Positions 16,655 to 25,473 are shown, counted from the stretch's first letter. The stretch: DNA of 64,000 nucleotides from Kitasatospora phosalacinea (GCF_030268885.1 NZ_BSSA01000023.1:62001-126000); one strand, 5' to 3'. Notes: generated by a model from the sequence alone, not told the origin. Numbers and translations: made by a program.

Positions 16655-18996
16655 TGCGGCACCTCTCGGCTGATCTGGAGCCGAAGCTCGCTGACGTAGC
16701 GCTCGCCGTCGGCGTCGGACAGCCAGGACTCCTCGGGGGCCGGCAGCGGTTCGCTGACGGTCACCACGGCGTCCGGGTCGGACCGCACCGCGCGGCGGAC
16801 GAGGTTGACGAAGGAGAGCACCAGCACGGGGCTGGTGAAGTCGACCAGGGAGGGCTTGGTCTCCTCGGGGAACTTGACGAAGGCCCGGTCCGGCAGGCCG
16901 TTGTCGCTCACCCAGCGGCGCACCGCCAGGTAGTCGCGGTGCCGGTCGGCCTTGGCGGGCAGGTCGATGCCGGTCGGCGGCAGCCGCCAGGTCTCCCGGA
17001 ACAGCACCAGGCCGTCCAGGGTGACCCGGGGGGCGTGCGGCCGGTCCAGGCCGATCTTGAAGGCGTCGCAGGCGATGATCGAGATCAGGACCGCGAGCAG
17101 TTCGGGGAGCGAACGGGTGCGGCCGTCGGCCGTGGTCGCGGTGACCCGGCCGTCCTGCTCGGCGAGCGTGATGGAGACCGCGGGCTCGATCCGCTCGCGC
17201 TGGTCGAACGGGGCCCGGGTGAAGCCGATCAGCCGGTCGTCGGCGCCGATCGGGGCGGGCACCATCCGGCCGCTGTTGCGCTTCCAGCCGACCGGGAGCA
17301 GCGGCACCAGGCGTTCGGCGCCGATCACCCGGTTGACCTTGTCGCGGACCGAGCCGTCGGGCCCGGCCGTCCAGTCCAGGAAGGGCAGGTCGAGGGTGGC
17401 CAGGCAGGCGTGCATCTCGCCGAGCACCACCAGGTGCTCGCCCGCGTCGACGGCGTCCGCGGAGCGGGCCACCACCTGCAGGTCGGGGCTGTGCACGGCG
17501 AGGTGCGGGGAGCGCACCGGGCCGGTGGCGAAGACCTCCCGCACCCGGGCGGCGATCCGGTCGGCGGACAGCTCGACCCGGGTGGCGTCGGCGGGGACCT
17601 CACCGATCACCTCGCGCCACTTCACCGCGAGTTCGCCGACCGCGCGCCGGACGGGGTGGTCGTGCTCGCCCCAGAACAGCGCCAGGGTCTGCGGCCAGAC
17701 GTCGGCGAGCGTGACGGGCGCGCCGGCCGGCTGCCTGGCCGCCGCGGCCCGGACGAATCCGGCGACCTCGGCCTCGACGAGCTCGGCGAGCCGGTTGCCG
17801 AACCAGTCGGCGGCGTCGGCGACCAGGGCGAGCGGACGGGCCAGCCCGTCCAGGAAGTCCCGGCCGAGCTCCATCCGGCAGTCCCGCAGCGCGTCCTGGT
17901 AGCTCAGGGTGCGCCCCGCGTAGGCCTTGCCCTCCTCGCGGGAGGCGGCCTCGCCGGTGGTGGCGACGAAGTAGGCGTCCAGTGCGTCCAGTGCCTCGAC
18001 CAGTTGCTCGGCGGTCTCGGCCCGGTCGATCTCCCGCTTGTGGCGGGCGAGTTCGGCGAGCACCGCGTCGTAGCGGACGAACAGGGCGGGGTCGCCGATG
18101 CCGTCGACGCGGCGGCGCAGCACCTGCTCGGCGCGGACGTCGACCGGGATGTTGGCGTCCCAGTCGAGGACGCGCCGGCGCAGCAGCCGGCCGAGGGTGT
18201 GCTCCACCGTGTCGCGGGCGGTGGCGGCGTCCCAGCCGTGTTCGGCGACCAGCAGCTCGGTGATCCGCTCGGCGTTGCGGTCGCCGTCGGCGAGGCGCAG
18301 CAGCTGGGCCTCCTCGGGGCGCAGCCGGAGCACCTTGCGGGTGGGCAGCACCAGCCGGTCGCCGTCCAGGTGGACGTCGGGGCGCAGCACCGGCGGGAAC
18401 CACCAGCGGGCGCCGGGCTGTTCGGCCATCCAGTCGGCGACGGCGGCGACCGTCCAGCGCTCCAGGGCGGTGTGGGTGGCGGCGACCAGGCCCGGGCCGT
18501 GCTCGATCGCCAGGGCGCGGTCGGTGCGGCCGACGCCGATCCAGGCGGCGGGGCCGAAGAAGCCGATGGTGTCAGCCTTGGCGCAGTAGCGCAGCCAGTA
18601 CATGGCGAGGGTGCGTTCGCGCTGGCGGCGCTTGGTCTCCTTGCCGCCGGGGGCGGCGAGCGAGTCGAGGATCCGGTAGACGGTGCGGTTCTGCCAGGCG
18701 ATGGCCAGGCGGAGCTTGGGGTCGGTGGCGAGGCGGGCGAGGGCGGCGCCCTCGCGGTCGGCGTCGGCGGCGTAGGCGGCGTGGAACGCGTCCTCGGTGC
18801 CGTGGCCGGCGGCGAGCGCGGCGGCGGCGGCCGGGGCGCGGGTGCCGCCGAGCAGGTCGAGGCCGGAGACCGGGAACCCGGCGTTGCGGAGCAGTCCGAC
18901 GCCCCAGACCCGCCAGTCGGTGCCGGCCAGCCGGTGGCGCGGGCCGAGGTCCGCCCAGTCGACGGGGGCGGGCCCGACGGCGACGGGCGCGGTCAT
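16651..18996 (-). CDS. short lantibiotic-dehydratase-like (LanB N-domain) protein, likely aminoacyl-tRNA dependent
   Basis: 781 aa. It matches only the glutamylation (Lant_dehydr_N) part of LanB proteins: YWLRYCAKADTIGFFGPAAW near residue 150, VLRPDVHLDGDRLVLPTRKV, VVLGEMHACLATLDLPFL, and a C-terminal PRVTLDGLVLFRETWRLPP. The SpaB-type elimination domain of full LanB enzymes is absent. Stand-alone proteins of this size include the peptide aminoacyl-tRNA ligases (PEARLs). No precursor-peptide gene lies in the operon, so it may use aminoacyl-tRNA to acylate a small or carrier-bound amine; the flanking genes make diaminopropionate. Start 18996 overlaps the aminotransferase stop (ATGA). Confidence 0.78.
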   Translation of the reverse strand: MTAPVAVGPAPVDWADLGPRHRLAGTDWRVWGVGLLRNAGFPVSGLDLLGGTRAPAAAAALAAGHGTEDAFHAAYAADADREGAALARLATDPKLRLAIAWQNRTVYRILDSLAAPGGKETKRRQRERTLAMYWLRYCAKADTIGFFGPAAWIGVGRTDRALAIEHGPGLVAATHTALERWTVAAVADWMAEQPGARWWFPPVLRPDVHLDGDRLVLPTRKVLRLRPEEAQLLRLADGDRNAERITELLVAEHGWDAATARDTVEHTLGRLLRRRVLDWDANIPVDVRAEQVLRRRVDGIGDPALFVRYDAVLAELARHKREIDRAETAEQLVEALDALDAYFVATTGEAASREEGKAYAGRTLSYQDALRDCRMELGRDFLDGLARPLALVADAADWFGNRLAELVEAEVAGFVRAAAARQPAGAPVTLADVWPQTLALFWGEHDHPVRRAVGELAVKWREVIGEVPADATRVELSADRIAARVREVFATGPVRSPHLAVHSPDLQVVARSADAVDAGEHLVVLGEMHACLATLDLPFLDWTAGPDGSVRDKVNRVIGAERLVPLLPVGWKRNSGRMVPAPIGADDRLIGFTRAPFDQRERIEPAVSITLAEQDGRVTATTADGRTRSLPELLAVLISIIACDAFKIGLDRPHAPRVTLDGLVLFRETWRLPPTGIDLPAKADRHRDYLAVRRWVSDNGLPDRAFVKFPEETKPSLVDFTSPVLVLSFVNLVRRAVRSDPDAVVTVSEPLPAPEESWLSDADGERYVSELRLQISREVPQ

Positions 18997-20198
18997 CCGG
19001 CCACCTCCGCCAACTCGCGTCGTTCCGAGGGAAGTTCGGTGAGCGCGGCGGACAGTCGGCCGACCGCCTCGGTGATCTTCTTGCGGGGCACGTTGCTGAA
19101 GCACAGTCGCAGGCCGTGGGCGTGCTCGCCGTCGATCGAGAAGTGCCCGCCGGGGACGACCGAGACGCCGCGGTCGGCGGCGGCCCGCGCGTACGGTCCG
19201 GCGTCGGCCCGGTCGCGGTGGCGCAGCCAGAGGTAGAAGCCGCCGTCGGGCCGCTGCCAGTGCCAGGGGCTGTCGGTGCCGAGTTCGGCGTCCAGCGCGT
19301 CGGCCATCAGGGTGCAGCGTTCGCGGTAGCTGTCCCGGTAGCGGTCGATCAGGGTGTCCCAGCCGGAGCGGGAGTGGTAGGCGGCCAGCGCGCCCTGGGC
19401 GAGCGCGGAGGGCGACAGCGAGATGATCTCGGCGACCCGGGCCAGGTCGTACCGCAGGTGGGCGGGGGCGGCGATCCAGCCGGAGCGCAGGCCGGGCGCG
19501 AAGATCTTGGAGAACGTCCCGAGGTAGACCACCCGCTCGGGGTCGAGCGCCTGGAACAGCGTGGTGGTGGTGCCGTCGAAGCCGAGCAGGCCGTACGGGT
19601 TGTCCTCGACCAGCAGCAGGTCGAGCTCGCGGCAGGCGGCGAGGACCTCTGCGCGGCGCGGGACGGCGAGGGTGGCACCGGTCGGGTTCTGGAAGGTCGG
19701 GTTGGTGTAGAGCAGTCGGACGGTGCGCCCGGCGGCGCGCAGCTCGGTGACGACCCTTCTGAGTCCGGCCGGGTCGAGGCCCTCGGCGTCCTCCGGTGCG
19801 GCGTGCGGGAGCAGGCCGGCGGTGCGGAAGGCGGCGGTGGCGCCGGGGTAGGCGGGGGTCTGGGTGAGGATGGTGTCGCCGGGGGTGCCGAGGGCGAGGG
19901 CGACGGCGGTCAGGCCCATCTGGGAGCCGCTGGTGGGGATCAGGTTGTCGGCGTCGGCCCGGCCGCCCTCACGGCCCATCAGGTCGGCGACGGCGGGGAC
20001 GAGGGACTTGGCGACGTGCGGGGTGGTGTACTGCAGGGCGAGTCTGCCGCCGAGTCGCACGAGCCGTCCGAGCTGGGCGGATATCTCGTCCAGCGGGAGG
20101 ACGCCCAGGTCGGGCAGGCCGCCGGCCAGGGAGATCACGTCCGCGCCGCGCTCGAAGAGCTTCGGCAGCTCGGCCGGGGGTCTGGTGTCGGTCCACAT
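18993..20198 (-). CDS. PLP aminotransferase (class I, MocR/LysN branch)
   Basis: 401 aa. The active-site lysine is in GTFSKIFAPGLRSGW and the PLP-anchoring strings SGSQMGLTAVA and VEDNPYGLLGF are present. The sequence looks like the 2-aminoadipate/multiple-substrate aminotransferase branch, without the DNA-binding domain of MocR regulators. It is the first enzyme after the free-standing carrier protein gene (13-bp gap) and is coupled to the LanB-like gene. It might supply an amino acid for activation by the AMP ligase, or transaminate a keto intermediate; the substrate cannot be read from the sequence. Confidence 0.8.
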   Translation of the reverse strand: MWTDTRPPAELPKLFERGADVISLAGGLPDLGVLPLDEISAQLGRLVRLGGRLALQYTTPHVAKSLVPAVADLMGREGGRADADNLIPTSGSQMGLTAVALALGTPGDTILTQTPAYPGATAAFRTAGLLPHAAPEDAEGLDPAGLRRVVTELRAAGRTVRLLYTNPTFQNPTGATLAVPRRAEVLAACRELDLLLVEDNPYGLLGFDGTTTTLFQALDPERVVYLGTFSKIFAPGLRSGWIAAPAHLRYDLARVAEIISLSPSALAQGALAAYHSRSGWDTLIDRYRDSYRERCTLMADALDAELGTDSPWHWQRPDGGFYLWLRHRDRADAGPYARAAADRGVSVVPGGHFSIDGEHAHGLRLCFSNVPRKKITEAVGRLSAALTELPSERRELAEVAG

Positions 20199-20211
20199 GG
20201 CTGCCGGCTCC

Positions 20212-20454
20212 TCAGATCCCGGCCGGGGAGGCGGTGTTGGCGTGCACGTAGCGCAGCAGGCCGGCCGGGGAGGCGAGCGCCGGGTCGGCGAGGGCGTCGG
20301 GGTCGACCTCGAAGCCGAACTCCTCCTCGATCGCCATCAGCAGGGCGACGGTGTGCAGGGAGTCGACGCCCAGGTCCACCAGCGGGGTCTCGGAGTCGGT
20401 GACCCGCACGGAGCAGGTCCGCTCGACGAGCTGGTCAAACTGCGACTGGTTCAT
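20212..20454 (-). CDS. peptidyl/acyl carrier protein (second carrier)
   Basis: 80 aa carrier with phosphopantetheine Ser32 in DLGVDSLHTVALL. Its start overlaps the end of the AMP-ligase gene by 20 bp, so the pair should work together: the ligase adenylates an acid and loads it here. Distinct in sequence from the ACP at 13.5 kb. It ends with a short Ala/Ser/Pro-rich tail. Confidence 0.9.
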   Translation of the reverse strand: MNQSQFDQLVERTCSVRVTDSETPLVDLGVDSLHTVALLMAIEEEFGFEVDPDALADPALASPAGLLRYVHANTASPAGI

Positions 20455-21955
20455 GGCTGCTCCTCAGGGCGGTGGGTTCGGCGGTCTCGGTGGCGGCCTC
20501 GGCGGCCTCGACCAGGCGCCGGGCGGCGGCGCGGTCGGGCTTGCCGTTGGCGGTGAGCGGCACGGTGGCGATCGGGACGACCCGGTCGGGCATCCGGCTG
20601 TGGTCGAGTTCGGCGGCCAGCAGGGTGCGGGCCCGGTCGGCCGGGACGCTGCCGTACACGGCCAGCAGCAGCGGGCCGCCCTCGGGTTCGGGGCGCAGCG
20701 CGACGGCGGCGCTGATGCCGGGGATCCGCTCGGCGGCGTCCTCGACCTCGGTGAGGGCGATCCGCACGCCGCGGCGCTTGATGACGTCGTCGTCGCGGCC
20801 GACGAAGTAGAGCCGGCCCTCCTCGTCCAGCCAGCCGTTGTCGCCGGTGCGCAGTTCCAGGCCGCCGTCGGGGTGCGGGACGAACCGGTTCTGCTCGGCC
20901 ATCGGGACGTTCCAGTAGCCGGCCATCACGGTGGCGCCGCGGACGGCGATCTCGCCGGTGCAGCGGGGGCCGAGCTCGGTGCCGTCGGGGGCCAGGATCC
21001 GGATCCGGTCGCCGGGGATCGGCGTGCCGACCGAGTCGGGGTGGGCCGCGTACTCGGCGGGGTCGAGGATGGAGATCCGCTTGCACTCGGTCATGCCGTA
21101 CATCGAGGCGAACGCGGAGCCGGGGAACAGCTCCAGCAGCTGTGCGGTGACGGCCCGGCCGGGGCGGGCGCCGGTGTTGGTGAACAGCCGGACCTTCGTC
21201 GGCCGGTGCGCCCTGCCCTGCAGCAGGGTGAGGATCTGCGCCAGCGAGGGCACCAGCGGGACGACGGTGACGCCGGTGCGTTCGACCAGTTTCAGCAGGC
21301 CCATGTCGTCGCTGCGCCGGGCCAGCACCAGGGTGCCGCCGACCAGCGCGGTCATCAGGGCCTGGTAGAGGCCGTAGTCGAAGGAGAGCGGCAGTCGGCA
21401 CAGCACCACGTCGTCGGCGCGGTAGCCGAGGCAGGCGTGCACCGCGTCGACGGCGGCGAGCATCTGCCGGTGCGGGCAGACCACGCCCTTGGGGCGGCCA
21501 GTGGTGCCGGAGGTGTAGATCAGCATCGCCACCGCGTCCTCGTCGACCTCGGCCCGGTACGGGTCCTCGGCGGTGGCGAGGACCTGCTCCCAGGCCGACT
21601 CGACGTCGGTGCTGCGGGCGGCCCGGCGGCCGGCCGCCGGGCGGCAGACCGCGAGGGCGGCGCCGCTGTCGGCGACGATGTGGTCGATCTGCTGGTCGGT
21701 CAGTTCGGGGTGGACCGGGACGAAGACGGCGCCGGCCCGCAGGGTGGCCCAGAACAGGGCGAGGAAGGCCCGGTCGTTGCCGCCCGCGTACACCACCCGG
21801 TCGCCGGGGGCGATGCCCTGGCCGCGCAGCCAGCCGACGGCGCGGTCCACGGCGGTGCCCAACCGGCGGTAGTCCAGCGGGCCTTCGGCGTCGATCAGGG
21901 CGGTGTGGGCGGCCCGTTCGGCGCGCGGGTACTCCAGCAGGTCAGACACCAGCAC
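20435..21955 (-). CDS. free-standing AMP-forming ligase / adenylation enzyme
   Basis: 506 aa. Core motifs of ANL enzymes are present: LIYTSGTTGRPKG (P-loop), YGMTECKRISI, TGDNGWLDEEGRLYFVGRDDD and the C-terminal catalytic Lys in PLTANGKPDRAAARR. The pocket region (LSFDYGLYQALMTAL) keeps the Asp that many amino-acid-activating domains use at this place, so an amino acid is possible, but an aryl or fatty acid is not excluded. It is sandwiched by a carrier protein gene (20-bp overlap) and the malonyl transferase gene (14-bp overlap). It probably loads the non-polyketide building block. Confidence 0.88.
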   Translation of the reverse strand: MLVSDLLEYPRAERAAHTALIDAEGPLDYRRLGTAVDRAVGWLRGQGIAPGDRVVYAGGNDRAFLALFWATLRAGAVFVPVHPELTDQQIDHIVADSGAALAVCRPAAGRRAARSTDVESAWEQVLATAEDPYRAEVDEDAVAMLIYTSGTTGRPKGVVCPHRQMLAAVDAVHACLGYRADDVVLCRLPLSFDYGLYQALMTALVGGTLVLARRSDDMGLLKLVERTGVTVVPLVPSLAQILTLLQGRAHRPTKVRLFTNTGARPGRAVTAQLLELFPGSAFASMYGMTECKRISILDPAEYAAHPDSVGTPIPGDRIRILAPDGTELGPRCTGEIAVRGATVMAGYWNVPMAEQNRFVPHPDGGLELRTGDNGWLDEEGRLYFVGRDDDVIKRRGVRIALTEVEDAAERIPGISAAVALRPEPEGGPLLLAVYGSVPADRARTLLAAELDHSRMPDRVVPIATVPLTANGKPDRAAARRLVEAAEAATETAEPTALRSSHEPVAV

Positions 21956-22889
21956 GGGCGGTCGCTCCTCGGCCGGCGGGGGCGGCCAGCCGCTCCCGGA
22001 CCCGGGTGACGTCCCGGGCGGTGGTGACGGACAGGACGTCCAGCTCGGGGTGCTGGCGCTTGAGGATGCCCGCGAGCGTCTTGGCGGGCGGCAGCGACAC
22101 GGTCAGTTCCGGCGCCACCGAGGCGAGCTGGGTCAGGCAGTGGTCCCAGCGGACCGGACCGACCAGCTGCCCGACCAGCCGCCGGCGGATCTCCGCCGGG
22201 TCGTCGACGGACGCGCCGTCGGCGTTGGAGAGCAGCAGCTGGTTCGGCGCGGCGAAGGGCACCAGGGCGGCGGCCTCCTCGAAGGTCTGCCGGGCCGACT
22301 CCATGTACGGGGTGTGGAAGGCGCCGGCGACGGCGAGCCGCTTGACCGTGGCACCGGTCGGCGGGGCGGCCACGAGCTGGTCGAGGGCGTCGACCAGGCC
22401 GGCCGCGACGATCTGGCCGGGGCCGTTGAAGGTCGCCGGGAAGAGGCCCAACTCACCTATTCGGTCCAGGACTTCGCTCTGGTCACCGCCGACCACGGCG
22501 GCCATCGAGGTGGGTGCCTCGGTGCAGGCCACCGCCATCGCCCGGCCGCGGACGGCGGCGAGGCGGACGGCGTCGACGGGGCTCAGCACCCCGGCGTACG
22601 CGGCGGCGGTGAGCTCGCCGACCGAGTGGCCGGCGGCGACCGCGCCGCCGTCCGGGACGGCGTCGTGCAGGGCGTGGTGGGCGAGCAGACCGGCGGCCAC
22701 CAGCAGCGGCTGGGTGTGCTCGGTGCGGGCGATCTCGGCGGCCGGGGCCCTGGTGCCGAGGTGGACCAGGTCGGTGTCGGCGGCCTCGGACCAGGCCCGC
22801 ACCCGCTCGGCGGTGGCCGGGTCGCGCAGCCAGGCGGCCAGCAGGCCCGGGGTCTGGGACCCCTGTCCCGGTGCGATGAATGCGAACAT
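21942..22889 (-). CDS. malonyl-CoA:ACP transacylase (FabD-like, trans-AT)
   Basis: 315 aa. The nucleophile elbow GHSVGE and the His motif GAFHTPYM are both present, as is the N-terminal oxyanion loop APGQGSQ. It would load malonyl on the ACP for the KS-CLF. Type II PKS clusters often borrow the housekeeping FabD, so a dedicated copy suggests a large, self-sufficient operon. It begins 127 bp after the ABC permease gene; that gap has a tandem repeat. Overlaps the ligase gene by 14 bp. Confidence 0.9.
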   Translation of the reverse strand: MFAFIAPGQGSQTPGLLAAWLRDPATAERVRAWSEAADTDLVHLGTRAPAAEIARTEHTQPLLVAAGLLAHHALHDAVPDGGAVAAGHSVGELTAAAYAGVLSPVDAVRLAAVRGRAMAVACTEAPTSMAAVVGGDQSEVLDRIGELGLFPATFNGPGQIVAAGLVDALDQLVAAPPTGATVKRLAVAGAFHTPYMESARQTFEEAAALVPFAAPNQLLLSNADGASVDDPAEIRRRLVGQLVGPVRWDHCLTQLASVAPELTVSLPPAKTLAGILKRQHPELDVLSVTTARDVTRVRERLAAPAGRGATARAGV

Positions 22890-22949
22890 GTGTTCTAACC
22901 CCCTTTCGGGTGGGGCCCGCGCCCGGGGAGGCGGGCGCCGGACGGCGGT

Positions 22950-23002
22950 GTGCTCGGGAAGACGTGCTCGGGAAGACGTGCTCGGGAAGACGTGCTCGGG
23001 AA
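22950..23002. repeat. 14-bp tandem repeat, 3.8 copies, between permease and transacylase genes
   Basis: GTGCTCGGGAAGAC is repeated without gaps at 22950, 22964 and 22978, followed by a partial fourth copy at 22992-23002. All lie in the 127-bp gap inside the operon, in no reading frame of a supported gene. The copies are identical, which suggests a recent expansion by slippage. It may be inert or may modulate spacing and mRNA structure between the transport and biosynthesis genes. Confidence 0.9.
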
Positions 23003-23016
23003 CTCGGGTTCCGGCG

Positions 23017-23811
23017 CTACGGGCGGCCGGTGGACTTGCGGAAGCGGCGGACCGCCAGGAACGAGAAGCCGGCGAACCAGGCCAGCAGGTTGAACACCGC
23101 GCCGGCCACGCTGGAGTGCTCCCCGTGGAAGGAGAAGCCGTCGTTCAGCGGGTACCTGGCCAGCGTCGCCACCCCGTACATCGGGGTGTAGCGGGAGACC
23201 TCCAGCATGGTGCCGCTCAGCGGGATGAACAGATTGCCCAGGAAGGCCAGCGCGGTCATCACCAGGCCCGGCATGTGCATCACCACGTCGGGCTTCATCG
23301 CCAGGCCCATCCCGATGCCGAGCGCGGCGAACACCGCCGAGCCGACCCAGGCCACCAGCAGCGACACCAGCCAGACGGCCGGGTCGGCGTGCGCACCGGT
23401 CAGCGAGCCCAGCACGCCGACGATCACCACCGGGACGCCCGCCATCAGCACCGAGCACAGCACCTTGACCAGCAGGTAGCCGGGCGGGGTGAGCGGACTC
23501 ATCGCGACGGTCCGCATCCAGCCGACCGACTTCTCCACCGAGATGGTGGCGGCCGAGCTGACCGCGGCGGTGGCCGCGCCGTACACCGCCTGGCCGATCA
23601 TCATCCAGGCCGCGAAGTTCCCGTGCGGCAGGCTCGCCCCGCCGGACGGGGCGGTGCGGAACAGTGCCAGGTACAGCACCGCGGGCAGCAGCACCGTGAA
23701 GATCGTGGTCTGGCGGTTGAAGCGCCGGCGCAGCTCGTACCGGACGAAGGTCGGGTTCACCCCGTTGAAGACCGAGGTGCGGGCGGCGGCGGGCGCCGAG
23801 ACGGCGGCCAT
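23017..23811 (-). CDS. ABC-2 type transporter permease
   Basis: 264 aa with six hydrophobic segments, DrrB-like ABC-2 permease. The N-terminal Arg/Lys-rich RYELRRRFNRQ precedes the first helix, and the ISVEKSVGWMRTVAMSPL amphipathic coupling helix is typical. It shares the TGATG overlap with the ATPase gene, so both form one exporter. Such DrrAB-type pairs export or confer resistance to the product of the operon that follows. Confidence 0.9.
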   Translation of the reverse strand: MAAVSAPAAARTSVFNGVNPTFVRYELRRRFNRQTTIFTVLLPAVLYLALFRTAPSGGASLPHGNFAAWMMIGQAVYGAATAAVSSAATISVEKSVGWMRTVAMSPLTPPGYLLVKVLCSVLMAGVPVVIVGVLGSLTGAHADPAVWLVSLLVAWVGSAVFAALGIGMGLAMKPDVVMHMPGLVMTALAFLGNLFIPLSGTMLEVSRYTPMYGVATLARYPLNDGFSFHGEHSSVAGAVFNLLAWFAGFSFLAVRRFRKSTGRP

Positions 23812-24806
23812 CAGGCGTTCTCCTTCACGAGGGCGGGCGTCGCGGTGCGCGCCCCACGGGCGGCGCGGGCGTTCTCGGTGATGGCCAGGAAGGCCTCCTC
23901 CAGGCTGCGCGGCGCGACCTCGACCTCGCGGGCCCGGGTCTCGCCGACCAGGACCCGCAGCAGCGCGTCCGAGTCGGCGCAGCTGAAGTAGGTGCGCTCG
24001 CCGCGCACGGTGGTGGAGCGCACCCCCGGCGTCCGGGCGGCCAGTTCGGCCTCGTACGGGCTGATCAGCGCCGAGACGGTCCGGCCGCTGATCGCCGCGC
24101 GGATCGAGGAGGCCGAGCCGTCGGCCACCACCGCGCCCTTGTCGATCATCACCACCCGGTCGGCGAACTGGTCCGCCTCCTCCATGTAGTGGGTGGCGAA
24201 CATGACGGTGGTGCCGCGCGCCGCGTCCTCCCGGACGGCCGCCCAGAAGTCCCGCCGCGCCACCACGTCCATGCCGGCCGTCGGCTCGTCCAGCACCAGG
24301 AAGTCCGGTTCCGACAGCAGCGCCACCGCGAACCGCAGCCGCTGCTGCTCACCGCCCGAACAGGCCGCCACCCGGCGGTCGCGCAGCCCGGTGACGCCGG
24401 CCCGCTCCATGCAGCGCTCCGGGTCGGCGCCCGGGTGCAGCGAGGCCAGCATCCGCACCGTCGCCTCGACCGTGAGGTCCGGCAGCAGCCCGCCGGACTG
24501 CAGCACCGCCGCCACCCGGCCGGACCGCACGGCCCGCTCCGGGTCCGTCCCGAACAGCCGCACCTCGCCCTCGTCCGGACGCGTCAGGCCGAGCAGCATG
24601 TCGATCGAGGTGGTCTTGCCCGCGCCGTTCGGCCCGAGGAACGCCACCACCTCACCCCGCCGGATCCGCAGGTCCAGCCCGTTCACCGCGGTGAACACCT
24701 CGCCCTTGGCGTCCCCGAACCGCTTGACCACACCGGTCAGTTCGGCCGCCAGGGGTTCGGACGCCGTCCCCCTCGACGCCGTTCGCTCCTGATATTCCGT
24801 CATCAT
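23811..24806 (-). CDS. ABC transporter ATP-binding protein (DrrA-like)
   Basis: 331 aa. Walker A GPNGAGKTTS, signature CSGGEQQRLRF and Walker B FLVLDEPTAGMD are intact, followed by the DrrA-type C-terminal extension. Start 24806 was preferred over the earlier in-frame GTG (24818) because GAGGA lies 5 nt upstream. It is the first gene of the 21-kb leftward operon and lies behind the predicted SARP operator (24867-24910). The predicted role is export/self-protection. Confidence 0.92.
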   Translation of the reverse strand: MMTEYQERTASRGTASEPLAAELTGVVKRFGDAKGEVFTAVNGLDLRIRRGEVVAFLGPNGAGKTTSIDMLLGLTRPDEGEVRLFGTDPERAVRSGRVAAVLQSGGLLPDLTVEATVRMLASLHPGADPERCMERAGVTGLRDRRVAACSGGEQQRLRFAVALLSEPDFLVLDEPTAGMDVVARRDFWAAVREDAARGTTVMFATHYMEEADQFADRVVMIDKGAVVADGSASSIRAAISGRTVSALISPYEAELAARTPGVRSTTVRGERTYFSCADSDALLRVLVGETRAREVEVAPRSLEEAFLAITENARAARGARTATPALVKENA

Positions 24807-24866
24807 CCGAGTCCTCACGCTCCGGCGGGGTCCCGCCTGCTGTGAGCACCACTCTCCCGGCCGCCG

Positions 24867-24910
24867 CTATCCCCCCGAACCGCCCCGCCTATCGGCCCCC
24901 TATCCCCCGC
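24867..24910 (-). promoter_or_regulatory. predicted SARP operator: 11-bp-phased direct repeats
   Basis: CTATC occurs at 24867, 24889 and 24900, that is with steps of 22 and 11 bp. On the reverse strand these are four 11-bp units, three starting GATAG. SARP proteins bind heptamers at this phase, with the last heptamer about 8 bp from the -10 box; 8 bp past the last unit the reverse strand reads GAGAGT, a fair -10 candidate at 24851-24856. The array sits 60-100 bp before the ABC ATPase start. Sequence pattern is seen; binding by the local SARP is inferred. Confidence 0.65.
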
Positions 24911-24924
24911 TCCGGCACGCCGAT

Positions 24925-24947
24925 GGCGGTGCTCCGGGGGCACCGCC
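24925..24947 (-). terminator. hairpin, probable terminator of the MarR gene
   Basis: GGCGGTGC (24925-24932) and GCACCGCC (24940-24947) form a perfect 8-bp stem with a 7-nt loop downstream of the MarR stop codon (25008). There is no T-run, as usual in streptomycetes. A second, weaker stem CACTGC/GCAGTG lies at 24967-24986. Both would separate MarR transcription from the ABC operon promoter. Confidence 0.55.
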
Positions 24948-25007
24948 GTCAGACCGCGACGACCTCCACTGCGCCGTGCTGCAGTGCGCCACACCGTTCG
25001 GGGCGGC

Positions 25008-25442
25008 TCAGCGGTCGGTGATCAGCTTGCGGACCAGGGCGGTGAGTCGGTCGCGCTCGGCCGGGGTGAGGGGGGCGGTGAGGTCGGCGTTGGCCTGCTC
25101 GCCGAGGCGTTCGGCCTCGTGGAGGAGGGTGCGGCCGGCCGGGGAGAGGGTGATCAGGTTCTTGCGGGCGTCGCGGGGGTCGCGTTCGCGGGTGACCAGG
25201 GCGCGGGACTGCAGTTCGTTGAGGGCGGCGACCATGTCCTTGGGGTCGATCCGGACGGCGCGGGACAGCTCGGCCTGGGCCAGCGGGCCGTACTCGGCGA
25301 GGGCGCAGAGCACGGCGTGATGGCCCATCCGCAGGCCCGCCTCGGCGAGGCGTTCGGCGACCAGGCGGTGGGCGAGGGCACCGGCCCGGCCGAGCAGCCA
25401 GCTGGGCAGGGACTGGAGGCGGGTGAGTGCGGGGTCGTCCAT
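25008..25442 (-). CDS. MarR-family transcriptional regulator
   Basis: 144 aa winged-helix protein. The DNA-recognition helix segment AQAELSRAVRIDPKDMVAALNEL and the wing DPRDARKNLITLSPAG are clear MarR features. The start at 25442 (MDDPALT) is preferred over the longer frame start at 25481 because the latter would place the start inside the operator. It is divergent from a quinone oxidoreductase gene, and an inverted repeat lies between, so it probably represses both until a phenolic or quinone ligand binds. Confidence 0.9.
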   Translation of the reverse strand: MDDPALTRLQSLPSWLLGRAGALAHRLVAERLAEAGLRMGHHAVLCALAEYGPLAQAELSRAVRIDPKDMVAALNELQSRALVTRERDPRDARKNLITLSPAGRTLLHEAERLGEQANADLTAPLTPAERDRLTALVRKLITDR

Positions 25443-25473
25443 GGTCGGCAGCCTACTCCCGAAAACGTTGGAC

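Noticed and set aside
16651..18996. A lanthipeptide (RiPP) cluster based on the LanB-like gene
   Set aside because: No precursor peptide with Ser/Thr/Cys core, no LanC cyclase and no elimination domain were found; the small peptide at 142-348 lacks Cys.
22950..23002. CRISPR-like array
   Set aside because: The 14-bp units are adjacent with no spacers and no cas genes are present.
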